Below are positions 9,255 through 16,874 of a stretch of 64,000 bases of DNA, one piece after another. The stretch spans positions 1,178,001-1,242,000 of the forward strand of contig JAFEDU010000001.1 in the NCBI GenBank assembly GCA_018241425.1, read 5' to 3'. The stretch's first letter is position 1. Every line of letters starts with the position of its first letter. The translations under genes and the position numbers were made by a program. The notes under the pieces are model-generated. The model ran no database searches. It had not been told where the DNA came from and worked only from the letters and a program-made list of their open reading frames with translations. Source of the stretch: Pseudomonadota bacterium (lineage in GTDB: Bacteria > Pseudomonadota > Gammaproteobacteria > Steroidobacterales > Steroidobacteraceae).

Positions 9255-10712
9255 TCAGGGCAGGGTCGCGTTCTGCATGAGGCCCAGGAGCCGGCGGCGT
9301 GCCTGCGCACAGTCGCCGTGGCACTCGGTGCGCACCGCCAGCAGGCTCGAGAGCGGGTGCCCGGTAAGGGCGCGCACCCCGTAGGCGAGCTGGGATGCGA
9401 GCGGCACGACGTAGGTGTCGTTCCCGATGCGGTAGCGGTACCACAGGAGCGAGCGCTCACCGGCCGGATCCTCCGCCTCGGTCTCGCGGAAGATGCCCAG
9501 GGGCGTCGCCACTGGCTGCTCGCCGCGGTAGCGCAAGGCACGGCCGAGGAGCGAACTCGAGCCGCCGACGAGCTCGCGGCCCTGGGCCTGATCGATGAAG
9601 CGCGTGCGGAAGACCTCCAGCGTCTCACCCTCGGGGCTGACGACGGTCAGGTATTCGTTGTCGTCCGCGCCCTCGAACTTCGGCAGCCAGTACGAGCCGC
9701 CGACCGGCACGAGTGCCGACCAGGGTGCCTTCAGGGTGAGGAAGGCGGCACTGCTCAGGGGCGCCGGCGGATTGGCGCGCCGCAACACGACGCTCGCCCC
9801 CGGGACCAGGAGCAGCAGGCTCACGACGATAAGGAAACCCCGCAGCGGCGTCGCCGTGGCCGGACGGGCCGGGGCAGCGCCGGGCTCGGGAGCCGCGGGC
9901 GTCAGCCAGGTGGAGAGCCAGAAGAACGCGACCAGTGCCACCGCGAACACGCCCCAGCCGAACCAGTAGTGGCTGACGCTGACGAGGTAGTTCTTCATGT
10001 TGCTCAGGTACCCCGCCTCAATGACGGTGTATACGCGCACCCAGTTGGCGATGAGGGCGAGTCCGGCCATGAGCAGGAGCTGCAGCACCCGCGTCTTGAG
10101 CGGGTCGCGCCGCAGCTCCCCGTGCAGGGCGGCGATCGCGAGCCCGACGATCATGAAATGCAGGCCGCTGCAGCCCTCCTCGATCACGAAGCTGCCATTG
10201 GGGATGTGGATGGTGTCGCCGGAGATGACCGCGTGCGGCCCGGTCAGCCCCAGGAATCCGCGCATCGCGAGCACCGTGAGCTCCTGCAGGGCGTTGCCGG
10301 CCTGCGCCCACGAGGGCAGCGCGAACACGAAGAACGCCACGGGGAAGAACATCAGGCGCGCCACCGGCCAGCCGAAGGCCGCCGCGACGGCGAGCCCGTA
10401 GACCGCAGGGAAGAGCGTGAGGTGCAGGTCCTGGATCCCGGCGCGGTAGCACACCATCCAGGCAAGCAGGGTGAGCAGGAGGCCCACGAGCGCCAGCGGC
10501 CAGAAGCGGGCGGGAGCCGCGGCGATCGCCGCGCGGTCGCGCCACACGAGCAGGACGCACACCCCGAGGATGAGCCAGCCGTGCGTGAAGGTGATGTTCA
10601 CGAAGTCCATCCACTGGTCGTAGAGGACTTCGGCGCTCGGCCAGCAGACTGCGGTGACCACGAGGGCCAGGGCGAGGAGGAGCCACAGCCTTGGGGAGCC
10701 TGCGATGCGCAT
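9255..10712 (-). CDS. xrtA: Exosortase A fused to an EpsI domain
   Basis: 485 residues. The first ~270 form the eight-helix exosortase domain with the catalytic triad in its usual settings: Cys181 in EEGCSGLHF, Arg226 in NWVRV and His248 in SVSHYW. The THGWLILG motif of the N-terminal region is present at residues 43-50. Residues ~290-485 are an EpsI-type periplasmic domain (SYWLPKFEG, LWYRYRIG) joined after one more membrane helix. By family it cleaves the PEP-CTERM sorting signal of exported proteins at the inner membrane and passes them to EPS-linked anchoring. The 94-aa PEP-CTERM protein about 1 kb away is a likely substrate. The EpsI-fused form is typical of XrtA. Confidence 0.95.
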   Translation of the reverse strand: MRIAGSPRLWLLLALALVVTAVCWPSAEVLYDQWMDFVNITFTHGWLILGVCVLLVWRDRAAIAAAPARFWPLALVGLLLTLLAWMVCYRAGIQDLHLTLFPAVYGLAVAAAFGWPVARLMFFPVAFFVFALPSWAQAGNALQELTVLAMRGFLGLTGPHAVISGDTIHIPNGSFVIEEGCSGLHFMIVGLAIAALHGELRRDPLKTRVLQLLLMAGLALIANWVRVYTVIEAGYLSNMKNYLVSVSHYWFGWGVFAVALVAFFWLSTWLTPAAPEPGAAPARPATATPLRGFLIVVSLLLLVPGASVVLRRANPPAPLSSAAFLTLKAPWSALVPVGGSYWLPKFEGADDNEYLTVVSPEGETLEVFRTRFIDQAQGRELVGGSSSLLGRALRYRGEQPVATPLGIFRETEAEDPAGERSLLWYRYRIGNDTYVVPLASQLAYGVRALTGHPLSSLLAVRTECHGDCAQARRRLLGLMQNATLP

Positions 10713-10835
10713 GGCCCTGAAGTGTAGCGGGGATGATGCCGCGGCCGTGAAGGGCGGCGCTTCCGGGCGGCGCGGCGCGTCACCCAGTGGACGCGCGGCA
10801 GTTCATCAGGGAGGGTTTCTCCCCAAGGGACGCGA

Positions 10836-11207
10836 TCAGCCGATGGTCTTGCTGACGACGTTCGAGAGCGCGCTCTCCACGCCCGCAGCCGTCACGGCCT
10901 TGATCGCGAAATACCAGGTGCCGGTGCCGAGGTTGTCGATCACGTAGGTCTGGATCCCGACGCTGTCCAGCGACACGACCTCCGAGAGATTGCTCTGGTC
11001 GAGGCCGTAGTAGATGCGGTAGCCGGAGAGGTTGCTGAGCTCCTGGCCGGAGGTCGTGGTCGTCGGTGCTTCCCAGGAGAGCGTCGCCGTGCCGTTGCCG
11101 ACCGAGGTGGGCTGCGAGGTGTTCGAGCCGGTCCCGGAACTCGAGTCCTGCGAATTGCAGCCCGCGAGCGCAACAGCCAGGAGCAGGACGGCGACAATCA
11201 GCTTCAT
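10836..11207 (-). CDS. Small lipoprotein with a fibronectin type III-like domain
   Basis: 123 residues. The signal peptide ends in a lipobox (LAGC, Cys17), followed by a Ser/Thr-rich linker to about residue 37 and one fibronectin III-like domain (GTATLSWEAP, GYRIYYG, GTWYFAIKAV). The same domain, with the same GTWYF core, forms the C-terminus of the 682-aa Ig-repeat lipoprotein at 45108-47156, so the two share a module. Longer reading from 11270 adds no plausible sequence; the ATG at 11207 starts a normal signal peptide. A sigma-54-like promoter lies about 130 bases upstream. Its function is unknown; surface display or matrix binding is likely from the domain type. Confidence 0.8.
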   Translation of the reverse strand: MKLIVAVLLLAVALAGCNSQDSSSGTGSNTSQPTSVGNGTATLSWEAPTTTTSGQELSNLSGYRIYYGLDQSNLSEVVSLDSVGIQTYVIDNLGTGTWYFAIKAVTAAGVESALSNVVSKTIG

Positions 11208-11764
11208 GGTCTTCAAGGCGCAAACCCCCACCCGCGTCCGGGCAGGAGTGCTGCGCCGGACGACATCCATCGGTCCTCAGGAATCCCCGCCTGCGGGGCA
11301 AGCGAGCCCGGCCGGCAGTCGTCGGGGGGATTAGTGCAAGGCGCGTGCCTGTAGGACTTATCCTATAAATATCAGCTGCTTGGGACTACGCAGCGCGAGC
11401 ACGGCTTGACAATGTTCCCGCGGGAGTCGCCCCCGGCCGACGTCGCGTCCGCCGCACAGCAGCAAATCGGGGTTAACTGACTGTTTTTTATATAAATACC
11501 CGAAGTCGCACCGGGCCGACAGCAGCGGGCTCACCGCCGCGATGCGTCACTGTGTGACGGCCTCCACAGTCTGTGCCGCGATATGTCTCATCCGGCCCCG
11601 GAGTCCGGCAGGCCTTTGATATTCTTCCTCGCATCTCCCCTGTCACGCTTGCAGGCGTACACGGGACTGGAAGAGACTGAGCGTTAGGGATCCAATAAAA
11701 CTGATGACCGCGCCGCGCACGACGTGCGGCTGAACCCAAGGAAAGGTCATCGGAGGGTGCAGCG
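11208..11764. other. 557-bp divergent intergenic region
   Basis: Separates the minus-strand FN3 lipoprotein from the plus-strand PEP-CTERM gene. It holds the sigma-54-like site at 11335-11350, a TTGACA at 11406-11411 without a matching -10, and an AT-rich TTTTTATATAAATA stretch near 11485-11498 that may be an upstream promoter or protein-binding element. Just before 11765 there is a good Shine-Dalgarno (GGAGGG). I see no gene in it. Confidence 0.6.
11335..11350 (-). promoter_or_regulatory. Candidate sigma-54 promoter for the FN3 lipoprotein
   Basis: Read on the minus strand, AGGCACGCGCCTTGCA matches the -24/-12 consensus TGGCACG-N4-TTGCW with exact spacing between GG and GC; the first T and the purine after CACG differ. 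It would start transcription near 11324, leaving a leader of roughly 117 bases before the ATG at 11207. A short inverted repeat (TAGGA-CTTA-TCCTA) lies just upstream at 11352-11365. A second, better match lies in front of the PEP-CTERM gene at 44301, which makes chance less likely. Confidence 0.5.
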
Positions 11765-12049
11765 ATGAAGAAGACCATTCTGATTGCAGGACTGGCGAGC
11801 GCCGCAGCGGCCGCATCTCTCATGTGGAGTGCGCCGGTGTCCGCGAGCACGATGTGTGGCTCGAGCGCGTGCGCGGTGGTCCATGACCGCTGGCCGGGAC
11901 GCCCGGTCGTCAACGCGACCTCCAGCCGGCCGAGCACCACGAGCCCGAGCGGCGTGCCTGAACCGGGCATGTTGCCGCTGCTGGCCTTAGGCCTGGGCGG
12001 CGTGGCCTTCGTCGCCTTCCGGCGCAAGCGCGCACAGGCCCCGCTCTAA
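11765..12049 (+). CDS. Very small PEP-CTERM sorting-domain protein
   Basis: 94 residues: a signal peptide ending near residue 27 (PVSA), a mature stretch of only about 40 residues rich in Ser/Thr/Pro with two cysteines (MCGSSAC), then a classic PEP-CTERM signal. That signal is VPEPG at about residues 68-72, a hydrophobic helix, and a basic FRRKR tail. Proteins with this tail are cleaved by exosortase and linked to the envelope or EPS; this one lies 1 kb from XrtA. There is no enzymatic domain; its small size suggests a structural or matrix peptide, probably glycosylated at its Ser/Thr residues. A GGAGGG ribosome-binding site precedes the ATG and a strong terminator follows the stop, so it is probably a monocistronic, abundant message. 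Confidence 0.92.
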   Translation: MKKTILIAGLASAAAAASLMWSAPVSASTMCGSSACAVVHDRWPGRPVVNATSSRPSTTSPSGVPEPGMLPLLALGLGGVAFVAFRRKRAQAPL

Positions 12050-12075
12050 AGAGCGCTTCCCTAGATCTCGCAGAG

Positions 12076-12109
12076 ACGAACGGCTCCCTCACGGAGCCGT
12101 TCGTTTTTT
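12076..12109 (+). terminator. Rho-independent terminator after the PEP-CTERM gene
   Basis: Perfect 12-bp inverted repeat (12076-12087 with 12093-12104, loop of 5) followed by a run of T at 12104-12109, 27 bases after the PEP-CTERM stop codon. Confidence 0.93.
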
Positions 12110-12260
12110 GCGGCCCCGCAATTATGTCCGCGCGTGCCGACAGTGCGCACGAGGAGTGACGGGAAAGGATTTCCTGCACTCGCTTGTAAGCAAACACGCG
12201 CAGCGGGTTCGTCGACAAACGCACCTCACCGCGGCCAACGGTCCGCTATAGTCAAAGCAC

Positions 12261-13229
12261 ATGGAAGGCAACGACTCCACTCACCGCCCGCGCGCGGCGC
12301 GCCAGCAGAACGCGTTCACCGTCGACGTCGAGGACTATTTCCACGTCGCGGCGCTGAGCTCGGCGATTCCGCGCGACAGCTGGGGTTCGCGCGAGCTGCG
12401 CGTCGAGGCGAACGTCGAGCGCCTGCTCACGATCCTCTCCGACCACGACGTCCAGGCGACGTTCTTCGTGCTCGGCTGGCTCGCCGAGCGCACACCGGCC
12501 CTCGTGCAGCGCATCGCCGCGGCCGGGCACGAGATCGCCTGCCATGGCTACTCGCACCAGCTGGTGTACCGGCAGACCCCGCAGGAGTTCCGCGAGGAGA
12601 CTGTGCGCGCCAAGGGCTTCCTCGAGGACACCATCGGGCACGCGGTGCACGGGTATCGAGCGGCGAGCTTCTCGGTGACGCGGCAGTCGCTGTGGGCGCT
12701 GGACGTGCTCATCGACGCGGGCTTCCGCTACGACTCGTCCATCTTCCCGATCCACCACGACCTGTACGGGATTCCCGGGGCGACTCCCGAGCCGCACCGC
12801 GTGAGCGCGCCCTCCGGGCGCACGCTCGCGGAATTCCCGATGTCGGCGGCGAGTTACCTCGGCGTCCAGGTGCCGGTGTCGGGCGGCGGCTACTTCCGCA
12901 TCCTGCCGTACTGGCTGACGCGCGCGGGGCTCACGCAGATCAACGAACGCCGCGGGCGGCCGTTCGCCTTCTACCTGCATCCGTGGGAGCTCGACACCGG
13001 TCAGCCCCGCATCAAGGTGGGCGCGTTCTCGCGCTTCCGCCACTACACCAACCTGTCGCGCTGCGAGGCGCGCCTGCGGCGCGTGCTCAAGGACTTCGCC
13101 TTCACCTCGATGCACGCGGCGCTCGAGCAGCGTGGCCTCCTGCCGCTGGAGCGCGAGCCCGCTACGCGGCCGCGGCTGGCGCCGCTGCCGGCTGCCGCGC
13201 TGATGCAGGGCCGTCTGCCGGCAGGCTAG
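12261..13229 (+). CDS. XrtA-system polysaccharide deacetylase
   Basis: 322-residue NodB-type carbohydrate esterase of the exosortase-associated group. It opens with FTVDVEDYFHV (metal-binding Asp pair), has a CHGYSH metal-site histidine motif near residue 95 and a GYRAASFS segment near residue 132. FYLHPWELD supplies the distal histidine, and a DUF3473-like C-terminus follows. No signal peptide is visible. In these systems it is thought to deacetylate N-acetyl sugars of the EPS or its precursor. It starts its own transcription unit after the PEP-CTERM terminator. Its last 68 bases overlap the end of the convergent histidine kinase gene. Confidence 0.92.
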   Translation: MEGNDSTHRPRAARQQNAFTVDVEDYFHVAALSSAIPRDSWGSRELRVEANVERLLTILSDHDVQATFFVLGWLAERTPALVQRIAAAGHEIACHGYSHQLVYRQTPQEFREETVRAKGFLEDTIGHAVHGYRAASFSVTRQSLWALDVLIDAGFRYDSSIFPIHHDLYGIPGATPEPHRVSAPSGRTLAEFPMSAASYLGVQVPVSGGGYFRILPYWLTRAGLTQINERRGRPFAFYLHPWELDTGQPRIKVGAFSRFRHYTNLSRCEARLRRVLKDFAFTSMHAALEQRGLLPLEREPATRPRLAPLPAAALMQGRLPAG

Positions 13230-14583
13230 CCCGCACCAGAAGCCCGCCGCCGGGCGCATTCAGCGCCTCGATCCGCCCGCCGTGCAGCGCGATGGCGCGC
13301 GCGGCGATCGCAAGCCCCAGGCCCTCCCCGCCCGCCCGCCGGTGCTCGCGCGCCGCATCGACCCGGTAGAAGGGCTCGAATATCAGGCGCAGGTCCTTGT
13401 CCGGCACGCCCGGGCCCCGGTCACGTACCGTCACCTCGACCGCCTCGCCGGCGCCCTCGCGCGGCTTCAGGCTCAGCGCCACCTCGATTTCCGCCCCCTG
13501 CGGGCTGTAGCGCACCGCGTTGCGGATGACGTTCTCGAAGGCGCTGCGCAGCAGTTCCTCGTCCCCGCTCACCCGGCACGGCCCGGGCGCCAGGAAGCTC
13601 ATGCGGCAGCCCTGGGCATCCGCCTCGATCGCGACGTCCGCGATGATGGTGCGGATGAGCGCGGCGATGTCGAGGCTCACGTGCTCAAACTCGTGGACCG
13701 GGCGTTCCAGTCGCACGAGCCGCAGGGTGCGTGCGATCAGCTGCTCGAGGCGGTCGGCCTCGGAGGCCACCCGCTCCAGGTGCCGCTCGCTCGCCACCGG
13801 ATCACGGCGCGCCAGCGAGAGCGCGAGCTGCAGCCGCGCGAGCGGCGAGCGCAGCTCGTGGGACACGTCGCGCAGCAGCTGCTGCTTGCCCTCGAGCAGC
13901 TGCCGCAGCCGTTCGGCCATCGCATCGAGGTCGGCGGCCAGCAGTCCCAGGTCGTCCGGCCGGCGCCTGAGCGTCGGCAGCACGCGCACGTTGAGGTCAC
14001 CGCCGGCGAGGCGCCGCGTGGCCAGGCGCAGCCGGTCGACGGGCGCGGCAAGGTAGCGCGCGAGCACCAGGCACACGGCCGCGGACACGGTGAGCGCGAT
14101 CACGAGCAGCGCAAGCGGCACGCCCGGCAGCTCGAGCTCGCCGAACAGGCGCGGCGTCGCGCGCACCGGGCCGCTGACGACGTGCCAGGTCGCCCCCTGC
14201 GCGTTGGTGAGGATGAGCGCGCCCCCGATGGGGGCGATCGCCCCCGGACCCACTTCCGGCTCGCTCTCCGCCCCCCCGGTGCCGCTGCGCGGTGGAATGA
14301 GCGGCGCCGGCAGCGGGCGCCCCAGGAGGTCCTTGCCGTCCGGCCCCACGACGAAGGTATGCGAGAAGACCTCGCCCCGCAGCGTGTTCAGCCAGTCGGT
14401 GAGGGCAGAAGGACCGCCGTGCTGGAAGGCCTGCGCGGCCTGCGCGTACAGCTGGGCGCGCTCGATCCAGGGCCGGTCGGTGCGGTGCGCGGTGGCGCTC
14501 ACGGCGACCGTGACGGTGCCGACCAGGATCAGCGCCAGCGCCACCCAGAAAGCCAGGAAGATGCGCCAGTACAGCGAGTGCAC
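13162..14583 (-). CDS. Two-component sensor histidine kinase (CpxA-like)
   Basis: 473 residues. Membrane helix near 7-30, periplasmic sensor region, second helix near 155-177, HAMP linker, HisKA domain with the phospho-acceptor in DVSHELRSPL (about His242), then an HATPase domain with N box (NVIRNAVRYS), DRGPGVP and GEGLGLAI. The frame is open upstream of 14583, but that part overlaps the response regulator; the GTG at 14583 gives the usual HSLYWRIFLAF start, 16 bases after the regulator stop. It forms an operon with that regulator. The stimulus is unknown, but a CpxA-like layout suggests envelope stress. The 3' end overlaps the deacetylase gene by 68 bases tail to tail. Confidence 0.92.
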   Translation of the reverse strand: MHSLYWRIFLAFWVALALILVGTVTVAVSATAHRTDRPWIERAQLYAQAAQAFQHGGPSALTDWLNTLRGEVFSHTFVVGPDGKDLLGRPLPAPLIPPRSGTGGAESEPEVGPGAIAPIGGALILTNAQGATWHVVSGPVRATPRLFGELELPGVPLALLVIALTVSAAVCLVLARYLAAPVDRLRLATRRLAGGDLNVRVLPTLRRRPDDLGLLAADLDAMAERLRQLLEGKQQLLRDVSHELRSPLARLQLALSLARRDPVASERHLERVASEADRLEQLIARTLRLVRLERPVHEFEHVSLDIAALIRTIIADVAIEADAQGCRMSFLAPGPCRVSGDEELLRSAFENVIRNAVRYSPQGAEIEVALSLKPREGAGEAVEVTVRDRGPGVPDKDLRLIFEPFYRVDAAREHRRAGGEGLGLAIAARAIALHGGRIEALNAPGGGLLVRASLPADGPASARQPAAAPAAAA

Positions 14584-14599
14584 GGCCGGCTCCGGTGGG

Positions 14600-15352
14600 T
14601 CAGGCTTCCGAGGCCGGGAGCACGGCGGAGGCAAGTCCCCGCGCAGCGCTCAGGGTCAGGGCATACCCGGAGCCGCGCACGCTCTGCACGCTGATACGCT
14701 CGGTATGGCGCTGCAGTTTGCGGCGCAGGTTGCTCACGTGCGTGTCGAGGCTGCGGTCGGTGGGCATGAGGCGCCTGCCCAAGGCCTGCAGCATCAGCTC
14801 GTCGCGCGTGACGGTGCGCGTGTCGGCCCGCACCAGGAGTTCCAGTATCCGCAGCTCCGCGGAGGTGAGCTCGAGGTCGTTCTCGCCGACCTCGGCGCGG
14901 CGCGCCCTGAGGTCCAGGCGCAGCGGCCCCCACTGGATCGCGCTCTCGGCGGCGCCCTCGGTCGGCGTGCGGCGGAGCACGGCGCGGATACGCGCCACGA
15001 GCTCGCGCGGGGAGAACGGCTTGGCGAGGTAGTCATCGGCACCCATCTCGAGCCCGACCACGCGGTCGACCTCCTCACCCCGGGCCGTGAGCATGATCAC
15101 CGGCACGCGGCTCAAGGATCGGATGCGGCGCAGCACCTCGAAGCCCGACAGCTCCGGGAGCATGACGTCCAGGATCACGAGGTCCACCGGCGTGTGAGCC
15201 ATCTGCTCAAGGCCGGCCGGTCCGGTCGGAGCGGTGAGGGCGTTGAAGCCCTCGAGCGTCAGGTACTCGACCAGCATCGTGCACAGGCCCGAGTCGTCGT
15301 CGACGACCAGCAGCGTGGGCTTGGGCTCGCCTGTGGGCGTCCGGTTTTCCAT
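14600..15352 (-). CDS. OmpR/CpxR-family response regulator
   Basis: 250 residues. The receiver domain has the acidic pocket VVDDD, phospho-acceptor Asp62 in LVILDVMLP, the conserved Thr in IMLTARG and Lys in LAKPFSPREL. The second half is a winged-helix DNA-binding domain ending in RGSGYALT. The start at 15352 is chosen because the receiver begins right after it; the open frame upstream encodes unrelated sequence. It is the first gene of the pair with the kinase. It is not an NtrC-type activator, so it cannot be the sigma-54 partner expected for the promoters noted elsewhere in this window. Confidence 0.93.
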   Translation of the reverse strand: MENRTPTGEPKPTLLVVDDDSGLCTMLVEYLTLEGFNALTAPTGPAGLEQMAHTPVDLVILDVMLPELSGFEVLRRIRSLSRVPVIMLTARGEEVDRVVGLEMGADDYLAKPFSPRELVARIRAVLRRTPTEGAAESAIQWGPLRLDLRARRAEVGENDLELTSAELRILELLVRADTRTVTRDELMLQALGRRLMPTDRSLDTHVSNLRRKLQRHTERISVQSVRGSGYALTLSAARGLASAVLPASEA

Positions 15353-15528
15353 GCCCCGGGACGATACACGCTCGGTGGAACCGGCGGCCCGCACGCCTAC
15401 CAATCGTTGGGTTCTTGACACTTCTTTGCCCCTTGTCCTGCGGCAGATTATCCCCCGCCCGGGGCGGTTTGGGGCCGGCTGCTTACGGGCGTAACACGGG
15501 CGGCCCCGGAAGGGGGCCCCCGCGATCT

Positions 15529-16854
15529 TCACACCGGGTTTTCGAGGCTGAACGCCTGCCGGTTGTCGTCGTAGGCGAAGACCTCCGCGTAGCGGCCCCA
15601 GCTGATGATGGTGCGCAGCGTCTGCTCGGCGGCGTCCTCGGCCATGTAGTCCTCGAGCTCGTCGAAGAAGCGGCTCTTGGGCGCGGTGTGGCTCGCGCGC
15701 TCGTCCAGCACCCGGCGGATGTGGGCAGCCAGCGGCACGTAGGTGATCAGGTGCCGGGCAAACAGCTTCTTGCGCTCGTCGATGTCGCCGCGGGCGAACT
15801 GCGAGCCGGCCTCGGTGAGGCGCATGTCGCCGCCCTCCACTTCCGCAAAGCGCAGCAGCTGCAGGGCCTCGGCCGCCGGGAACAGGTCGTCGACCTCCAG
15901 GTGCTGCTCCTCGGCGATCGCCGGCAGGTCCGCCTTCCCGAGGTACGGCGGCTCGTTCACGGTCTCGATGAGACCGGTGAGGATGGTCGAGGAGACATGG
16001 TTGAGCACGGTGCCGATGCCCGTGCCGGGGAAGCGCTCGCCCTTGACCCCGGGGCGGGCTTCACCGCGCGGTCGGGCCGTCATCTCCACGTACACGCGGT
16101 CGATGAGCGCGCGGAAGCGCGGGTCCTGGGTGTGCCGCGGGTGCGGCAGGTCGATCGGGATCTCGCTCACCACCCGTCCCGGGTGCGTGGAGAAGATCAG
16201 GAGGCGGTCACACATCTGCACGGCCTCCTCGATGTTGTGGGTCACCAGGAGCACCGCCTTGATGGGCAGCTGCCCCTCGCCCCACAGTTCCAGGAAGTCC
16301 GTGCGCAGCGTCTCGGCGGTGAGGATGTCGAGGGCCGAGAACGGCTCGTCCATCAGCAGGATGTTCGGGTGCACCACCAACGCGCGGGCAAAGCCGACGC
16401 GCTGGCGCATCCCGCCGGACAGCTCGCGCGGGTAGGCGGACTCGAACCCGTCAAGCCCGATGAGGTCGATCGCCTTGATGGCGCGCGCCCGCATCTCGGC
16501 CTCCGGAGTACCGAGCGCCTCGAGCCCCACCTGCACGTTCTCGAGCACGGTCAGCCAGGGAAAGAGCGCGAAGCTCTGGAACACCATCGCGATGCCGGCG
16601 GCCGGGGCGAGCACCGGATGGCCCAGGTAACTGACCACACCGCCCGTGGGCGGATCCAGCCCCGCGATCGAGCGCAGCAGCGTGGACTTGCCGGAGCCGG
16701 ACCGCCCGAGCAGTCCCACGATCTCTCCCGGCCGCAGCGTGAGATTGACGTTCTCCAGCACCACGAGCTCGTCGCCGTCGGGCTTGCGGAAGGACTTGTT
16801 CACGCCCTGGACGTCCAGGAGCGGCGCGAGGTTCAGAGGTGTGGCGGCATTCAC
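15529..16854 (-). CDS. Nitrate/sulfonate-type ABC transporter ATPase with AAA-associated C-terminal domain
   Basis: 441 residues. Residues 1-260 are an ABC ATPase with Walker A GRSGSGKST (about residues 50-58), signature LSGGMRQR and Walker B ILLMDEPFSALD, closest in type to the nitrate/sulfonate/taurine importers. Residues ~300-441 form the AAA-associated domain found on a subset of these ATPases. It lies 20 bases downstream of the permease gene in one operon. No solute-binding protein is in the window, so the substrate, probably a small anion, cannot be named. Confidence 0.9.
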   Translation of the reverse strand: MNAATPLNLAPLLDVQGVNKSFRKPDGDELVVLENVNLTLRPGEIVGLLGRSGSGKSTLLRSIAGLDPPTGGVVSYLGHPVLAPAAGIAMVFQSFALFPWLTVLENVQVGLEALGTPEAEMRARAIKAIDLIGLDGFESAYPRELSGGMRQRVGFARALVVHPNILLMDEPFSALDILTAETLRTDFLELWGEGQLPIKAVLLVTHNIEEAVQMCDRLLIFSTHPGRVVSEIPIDLPHPRHTQDPRFRALIDRVYVEMTARPRGEARPGVKGERFPGTGIGTVLNHVSSTILTGLIETVNEPPYLGKADLPAIAEEQHLEVDDLFPAAEALQLLRFAEVEGGDMRLTEAGSQFARGDIDERKKLFARHLITYVPLAAHIRRVLDERASHTAPKSRFFDELEDYMAEDAAEQTLRTIISWGRYAEVFAYDDNRQAFSLENPV

Positions 16855-16874
16855 GGGCGGTCTCCTTCGATCCC

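Noticed and set aside
9132..10727. Plus-strand open frame of about 531 codons opposite exosortase A
   Set aside because: Antisense shadow of the exosortase gene; charged, low-complexity, no motif.
11600..11660. Sigma-54-like sequences before the PEP-CTERM gene at 11765 (CGGCAGGCCTTTGAT and TGTCACGCTTGCA)
   Set aside because: Spacing between the -24 and -12 elements is wrong by one base or more, and sigma-54 needs strict spacing.
15353..15528. GC-rich hairpin sequences downstream of the ABC ATPase gene as a terminator
   Set aside because: A GGCCCC/GGGGCC stem can form, but no T-run follows on the coding strand.
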